This document shows, in pieces, positions 59,546-64,000 of a stretch of DNA of 64,000 bases (position 1 is its first letter; every line of letters begins with the position of its first letter). The stretch is from Nomia melanderi (Eukaryota; Arthropoda; Insecta; Hymenoptera; Halictidae). Position numbers and translations under genes: made by a program. A model generated the notes under the pieces. It saw only the letters and a list, made by a program, of their open reading frames with translations, was not told where the DNA came from and searched no databases. The DNA lies in assembly GCF_051020985.1 (NCBI RefSeq), contig NC_135003.1, positions 12,145,501 through 12,209,500 of the forward strand, written 5' to 3'.

Positions 59546-62500
59546 TTAAACGAGCCCGAAATCGGTGTGCACGGTGACGTCGCAGTTATTCGGTTTCTCG
59601 GCGGCCGCGGTGTTCACCTCGACCAAGGTGTCCACGCTGTTGATCGGGCATCCCTTGAGGATCTTCTGCGCCGCCAGGCTGGTGAATTGCACCTGCATGT
59701 CGCTCAGGCTGGGATAGGTGTAGAGGTCGCCCCGGCTGACCGTCTTTTCCAAATTCGGTTCTGAGCCCTGAGGAGCCCTCTGCTTCGTCACTTCAAGGTT
59801 CTCGATGTAAACGTTGTTGAACGATCCACCGAATCCGTCGAAGGATTTCGTGGGCGACGGCGGATTAGAGGCTATGTTGTTCTTTGAGCCTGGACGCAAG
59901 AGATTTCTATAGCTCAACGCGTCCTTGGACAGCGAGAGACTCAGCTTTCGTGAATTGTTCATGGCGTCGTTGGTGTTTTTCGTGTTGGACAGGGTCGTAG
60001 CCGGATGCTCGTTTACCAAAGAGTTCTTGTCGATGTTGTTCGTCGAGCCGTCGATCAGATGAGCCTGGCTGTTGTTCAGGCGGTTCGTCAGTTTCAGTTT
60101 GTTCGACATTTCTTCCTCGACTTTGGGCTTGTTCTCCTTGTCAGATTCGGATAGCAGGCTCGGTTTTGATTCTTTGGAAGCGTATAAAGAAGACGGCCGC
60201 TCGAGCTTGCTCGACTTGTTCAGCTTCTCGTCGTCGAGCTTCGATTTGTATAGTTTCTCATCGTCTATCCTGGTTTTGTAGATCTTCTCGCCCAGCAACT
60301 CTCGATCTTGCTTCTCCTTGCAGTCCTCCTTCTCAGCCACTTTCGTCTTTACCGTGCCGTTCTCGAAGGTGATCACCGATCTCATTGGCGAGTTGTTTTG
60401 CTGCACGTAGATCTTCGTGCCAGGGGATCCGGAAATGGTGGTCGTGCTGGTCGCGTTCGAGGCTAGTGTCACGCTGTTCTGTATCGCGCGTTGCTCTTGC
60501 GTCGGACTCACCGGAGTCAAGTTCGTGGACACCTGCAGAGTGATCGAGTTCTGTGCTTCCTGTAGGGGGGTTAGGGACCCTTGTTGAACCACTTTCAATG
60601 GAGAGGATTTGGCTGGCAGTGTGGACGTTTTCAATGGCGACGACGAGAGTTTACCGCTGGAAATCGATTTTCCACTGGAGTGGGACGAGTGGCCGGATGA
60701 TGTCTTCTGCAAAACCTGTTGAGGTTCTATTGTTTAGACCTTCTTGTCTTTGATTGGACAAAAATCGCGTATGAGTTTATTGATTGGTATTGAAATGGTT
60801 TTGTTACATACAATGTGGCTGCGATATATTACAATGTCTCTTCAACGGTATAGCTTCCAGTAGACGTCTATTAAAGAAGCTATCACGAGGATCTCATAGC
60901 TTTAATTAACTTCATTTTTTTCGAGACGCTACTTCTAATCCATTGTCCGCTATCATACGTGTTATACGCTGCGCTTTCGTTAGTTCAATTAACAAAACTG
61001 CCGTCGTCTTGCAATCGTAAGACAATTCGCTCTTCAATCTACTACGAATGTATTGATCTTCACATATAATTTCGCCACTTCATACGCAACAAGCCGTAAA
61101 CTTTACCAGAATATCTTCGTACCTTGTGTTGGGGCGATCCATTTGATTTCGTACCACTGCCAGTGGAATCGTGGCTAGGCCGTCGTGAGTTCGACTGTCT
61201 CGTGCTGGATCGGCCGAGCGTGGCCGTTTTCGCGGGACTCGCGTTCGTGGTTCGAACAGAGCCGGAACTTCCACCGCTTCTGCTCGGCGACGAATTCGCC
61301 GAGTTCTTGCCGTTTTGCGTCGGATTGCGACCTTGGTACGATTCCTGATTGCCGGTCGGCGGAAGAACGGACGCTCTGGACGTGCATCTGCTTAAACTGG
61401 AGCACTTCGATCTGGGCAGGGTCGAGCACGGCGATCGATGTCGTCTGGAACTTCTGGGTGTCGAGTTCGCCAGTAAGCTAGAGGAGTCGCCGCTAGCTTG
61501 GCGACGATGCCGCCTCGGCAGGGTGGCGGATCGCACCGAGCTCGAATCGTCCCAAACTTGGAAACTGGCCTGCGATTGATCTAAACCCTCCATCATCTGG
61601 AAACGATACTCGATTATATAGATCGCCGAAAAAGATTGATTACACTTATAGAATGTGCCAAGATGATTGAAACTTTTAAGTGCTTTACCAGAGAGTCACA
61701 AGCTTGGTTCAGTAAAAAGGTTCTTGCATTTTATGCATTCTACGCTGTAATAACTATTAACAATTATCGTAATTGAAAAGACAAACAATGCTCTATAAAA
61801 AATTTTCATTTCTATCTGGTTCCCGCTGCTAAAACGAAGACTTAAGAAATTTGCTTGTTGTTTAAGCATGAAAATTAAGCGTGTACTTATTAGCTCGCGT
61901 TCAAGCAAATTCGAATATGATTTCGTACGATCGTTTGTGAATGATTCATTTTCTGAACTCACGGTATAATTTCGGTGCGAAGATTTTCGATTTCCTGTAC
62001 GTTCTCCTGCAGTAATTTCGAGGATTTCATTTAATCGTTTCGTACGCTTTCAATTTCCGAGTGTTTTTAGAAAGAATCACGCGCACGCTTTTACAAGGGA
62101 ATGTATTTGACTTCGCTCAACTCACCGAAGGGCTAGCAGCTCTCGTTTGCGTGGCTACGCTGTGTAGGTGAACGACACGTGGGTTAAACCACTCGGTAGG
62201 AGGATACTGAGCGCTGAACGTGCCCATTAACGGTGCACCCTTCCTCCGTGTGCTGCGCCGGAACAGCCTCGAGAGTAGACCTATTTTCTCTGAAAAAATC
62301 CCGGAGAAACCTTGAGAAAAGAGGGAACGGTGTTGCATTTCGTATTATGCAAGATCGGGGATCGAGGAAGGGCTTGCCAGCTAGGGGTGTCTAAAAAGCT
62401 TCTATTTGGATGCTTAATCGTGATGCAGCGAGTAATGCTACCTTTCCCCGACCGTCCCGAGAACAGGATGTCGGAAGAGCATTCGGTTGGAGTTTTTCGT

Positions 62501-63048
62501 CTCGGCGATAAACGCAGACGCCGACAGAGAAAGCATGGTTAAAGAATTTATCTGAGAAGATGCTTGCGTGAGAAGATGTTCGCCATTGCCATGAAAGTTT
62601 CGTTTAAATTTCAGTTGTAATTGTTTCCTGTGTACCATACGCTGCCCAAGCCGTAATCTGCCGCGATATTTCTCGGGTGCATGTAAGTTATGGGAAAGAA
62701 ATCATTCGGCCGAGTGAAAATGATGCAAGCAAATCGAAAGCTTCGAATTTAATTAGAGGGTGTGGCCCAGTTTATAGCATTTGAAAGGAAGGCCAAGCGA
62801 TCACCCATCACCAAAACAATCCCTTCCCCGATTCGACTCACTGGTTGGGCTATGCGGTGCGCTGTCCGTGCTCGCGTATTCTGCGCTCGATGAAGTGTCG
62901 CTTCTTTCTGGCCTTCGTGGCAAAGACCGAGAACTTCCACTTCTGTGCAAGCGTCTGGCGGATCCCCAAAGCCGGAGAGAGTGTCGCCTTTCCAGGCGTC
63001 CTGGCATTGACCGACACCTCGCGAACAGGACTTTGTCATTCGGGTTAC
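59546..63048 (-). CDS. Ser/Arg-rich, probably disordered protein, C-terminal part (four exons visible)
   Basis: Exons on the minus strand: 63048-62842, 62289-62126, 61596-61123, 60706-59546. Donors are GTGAGT, GTGAGT and GTACGA; acceptors TTGTTTCAG, GATTTTTTCAG, GTTTCCAG and GTTTTGCAG. All phases fit, giving 667 residues to TAA at 59546-59548; the 5' end is missing. Residues 1-120 are basic and Ser-rich (RRHSLRLWGS, SSSAEYASTDSAPHSP, LLSRLFRRSTRRKG) and include an ordered-looking block YPPTEWFNPRVVHLHSVATQ. HSVATQTR contains a TQT core like that of dynein light chain LC8 ligands. Residues 124-281 are Ser/Arg/Asn-rich with SSRRHRSP and SSSPSRSGG-type runs. The last 386 residues hold a KLYKSKLDDEKL charged repeat-like region and a conserved-looking end (LAAQKILKGCPINSVDTLVE, then HTDFGLV). 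The composition suggests a scaffold or cytoskeletal adaptor; I do not recognise the family. An earlier exon must lie upstream, since the first visible exon starts mid-codon. Confidence 0.78.
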
Positions 63049-64000
63049 CTGAAACAATTGCAATTTATGACAGAACCATTAGTTGTTGCGTATTGTGGGA
63101 AGACAGTCGAATATATTATAATAAAGAGACATTGTTAGAGAATACTGAATGCTATCAGAGGTAGCAAATCAAGTTGGAATGGCTTCGTTATATCAGTCAA
63201 TTTTTACCAACGACGCTTGGACCCTACAGTAAGCCTATCATTACACCCACAGCATTCCCATCTTCCCATTGGACCACACAGGGGGCTTTCTCTTGAAGTG
63301 ACCTTGTCTTTAAGGCTTCATTATCACTAGCCTACTGCCACTCCAAGACCTTTATGGATTCTTCAATTTTTATAGTCCAGACCAGTTTTTGACTGACGTC
63401 TTTTCATTTATAGACTCGTTACAGACTTTACTTCAAAGAGACTATAGCTTCAAAGATCCGTCTATATTCTCGACTCTTTGTGGTGATACTATTCAATATC
63501 TCCATAGACAATAGTAACCATTGAAATCCATCATCGACCAACATACTAAAACACTTTGCTAGAAAATTACTTATTCCTCGTTCGCGATCCTCGTTGAACA
63601 ATGCCACTCCATTCCTCCTACGAAAACCATAACGAAGTTCAATGCTTCCCAACTGATCAGCGTGGAAACGGACTCACGACTTTTGAATTCATGTCGCGGT
63701 TCGTTCGGAAGTCGCGAGTCAGCATGTTCTCAAAAAGTGGAACAACCTCGTCCCTGATTTTCATCGCGGTACATAGCCAGAGGCGGTGGCGACGACCGAG
63801 TGGGTTACCGGCGTGAGAATCACTCGAGGAACGAGTCAGAGAAAAGTAGGAAGATTATATACGCGGCCCCCCACGTGATCCCGACAGCGTGTGTAACGGT
63901 AGACAATGTCGTGACCAATAGCTAATATATCGGCCGCGCTAAACGCTTTCCAGGGATCGCCGAGTTGGCACACGGCGTCTGTGCGCTCGGATGCTCGCGT
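63049..64000. other. Upstream flank or intron of the minus-strand gene
   Basis: The 63048 exon starts with two bases of a split codon, so this stretch is intron at least in part. No further exon with matching phase was found to the window edge. The last 150 bases become GC/CpG-rich. Confidence 0.45.

Noticed and set aside
61123..61596. ATG-ATG at 61591-61596 as the start of a separate gene
   Set aside because: It lies directly after a TTTCCAG acceptor, and the preceding exon ends in matching phase, so it is an internal exon.
62749..63138. Open frames on the plus strand and in another minus frame over the last-gene exon
   Set aside because: Only the frame starting NPNDKVLF joins in phase to the next three exons. 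The others are shadows.

Overview
The window looks like insect nuclear DNA, most likely hymenopteran (bee or wasp). The reasons are genes split by GT-AG introns, secreted C-type lectins of the insect hemolymph lipopolysaccharide-binding-protein (LPS-BP) type, an insect-style acyl-CoA desaturase, long non-coding spaces with CpG-rich patches, and many small TTAA-flanked inverted-repeat elements. The species was not identified, and no database search was possible. Gene models were assembled by hand from reading frames, splice sites and motif similarity within the window.

Layout. 1-10.1 kb: a plus-strand cluster of LPS-BP-like C-type lectins. It starts with the end of a gene cut by the window edge (1-1008), then two decayed lone second exons (about 1819-2088 and 3275-3581), one intact two-exon gene (4260-5565) and one two-exon pseudogene (7955-10148). 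12.4-18.2 kb: a three-exon plus-strand gene for a 345-residue protein with a C2-like N-terminal region, a basic middle and a cysteine-rich tail. 18.2-40.3 kb: no convincing gene, only small repeats and diverged duplications. 40.6-44.4 kb: a five-exon plus-strand acyl-CoA (delta-9/delta-11 type) desaturase with all three histidine boxes. 44.9-52.8 kb: a GC/CpG-rich block that may hold one first coding exon (52207). 54.2-55.2 kb: a second intact LPS-BP-like lectin with a cysteine-rich N-terminal extension. 59.5-63.0 kb: the last four exons of a minus-strand gene for a Ser/Arg-rich, probably disordered protein that I could not name.

The two intact lectins and the first, partial lectin have second exons of exactly 291 nt, entered in phase 0 at the same place in the domain. 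The cluster therefore arose by duplication of one two-exon gene, and several copies have since died through stops, frameshifts, lost splice sites and lost cysteines. The lectins would be secreted hemolymph proteins that bind microbial sugars. The desaturase would act in the ER on fatty acyl-CoA, for lipid or hydrocarbon/pheromone synthesis. Nothing in the sequence links these genes functionally; they are neighbours and not an operon.

At least a dozen short elements (about 180-520 bp) with TTAA or near-TTAA ends and terminal inverted repeats are scattered through introns and intergenic DNA. They form several families and look like non-autonomous piggyBac-type MITEs. One carries a 99-bp tandem expansion next to a desaturase exon, and one is inserted beside a remnant of another family. 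I saw no CRISPR array, tRNA, rRNA or autonomous transposase.
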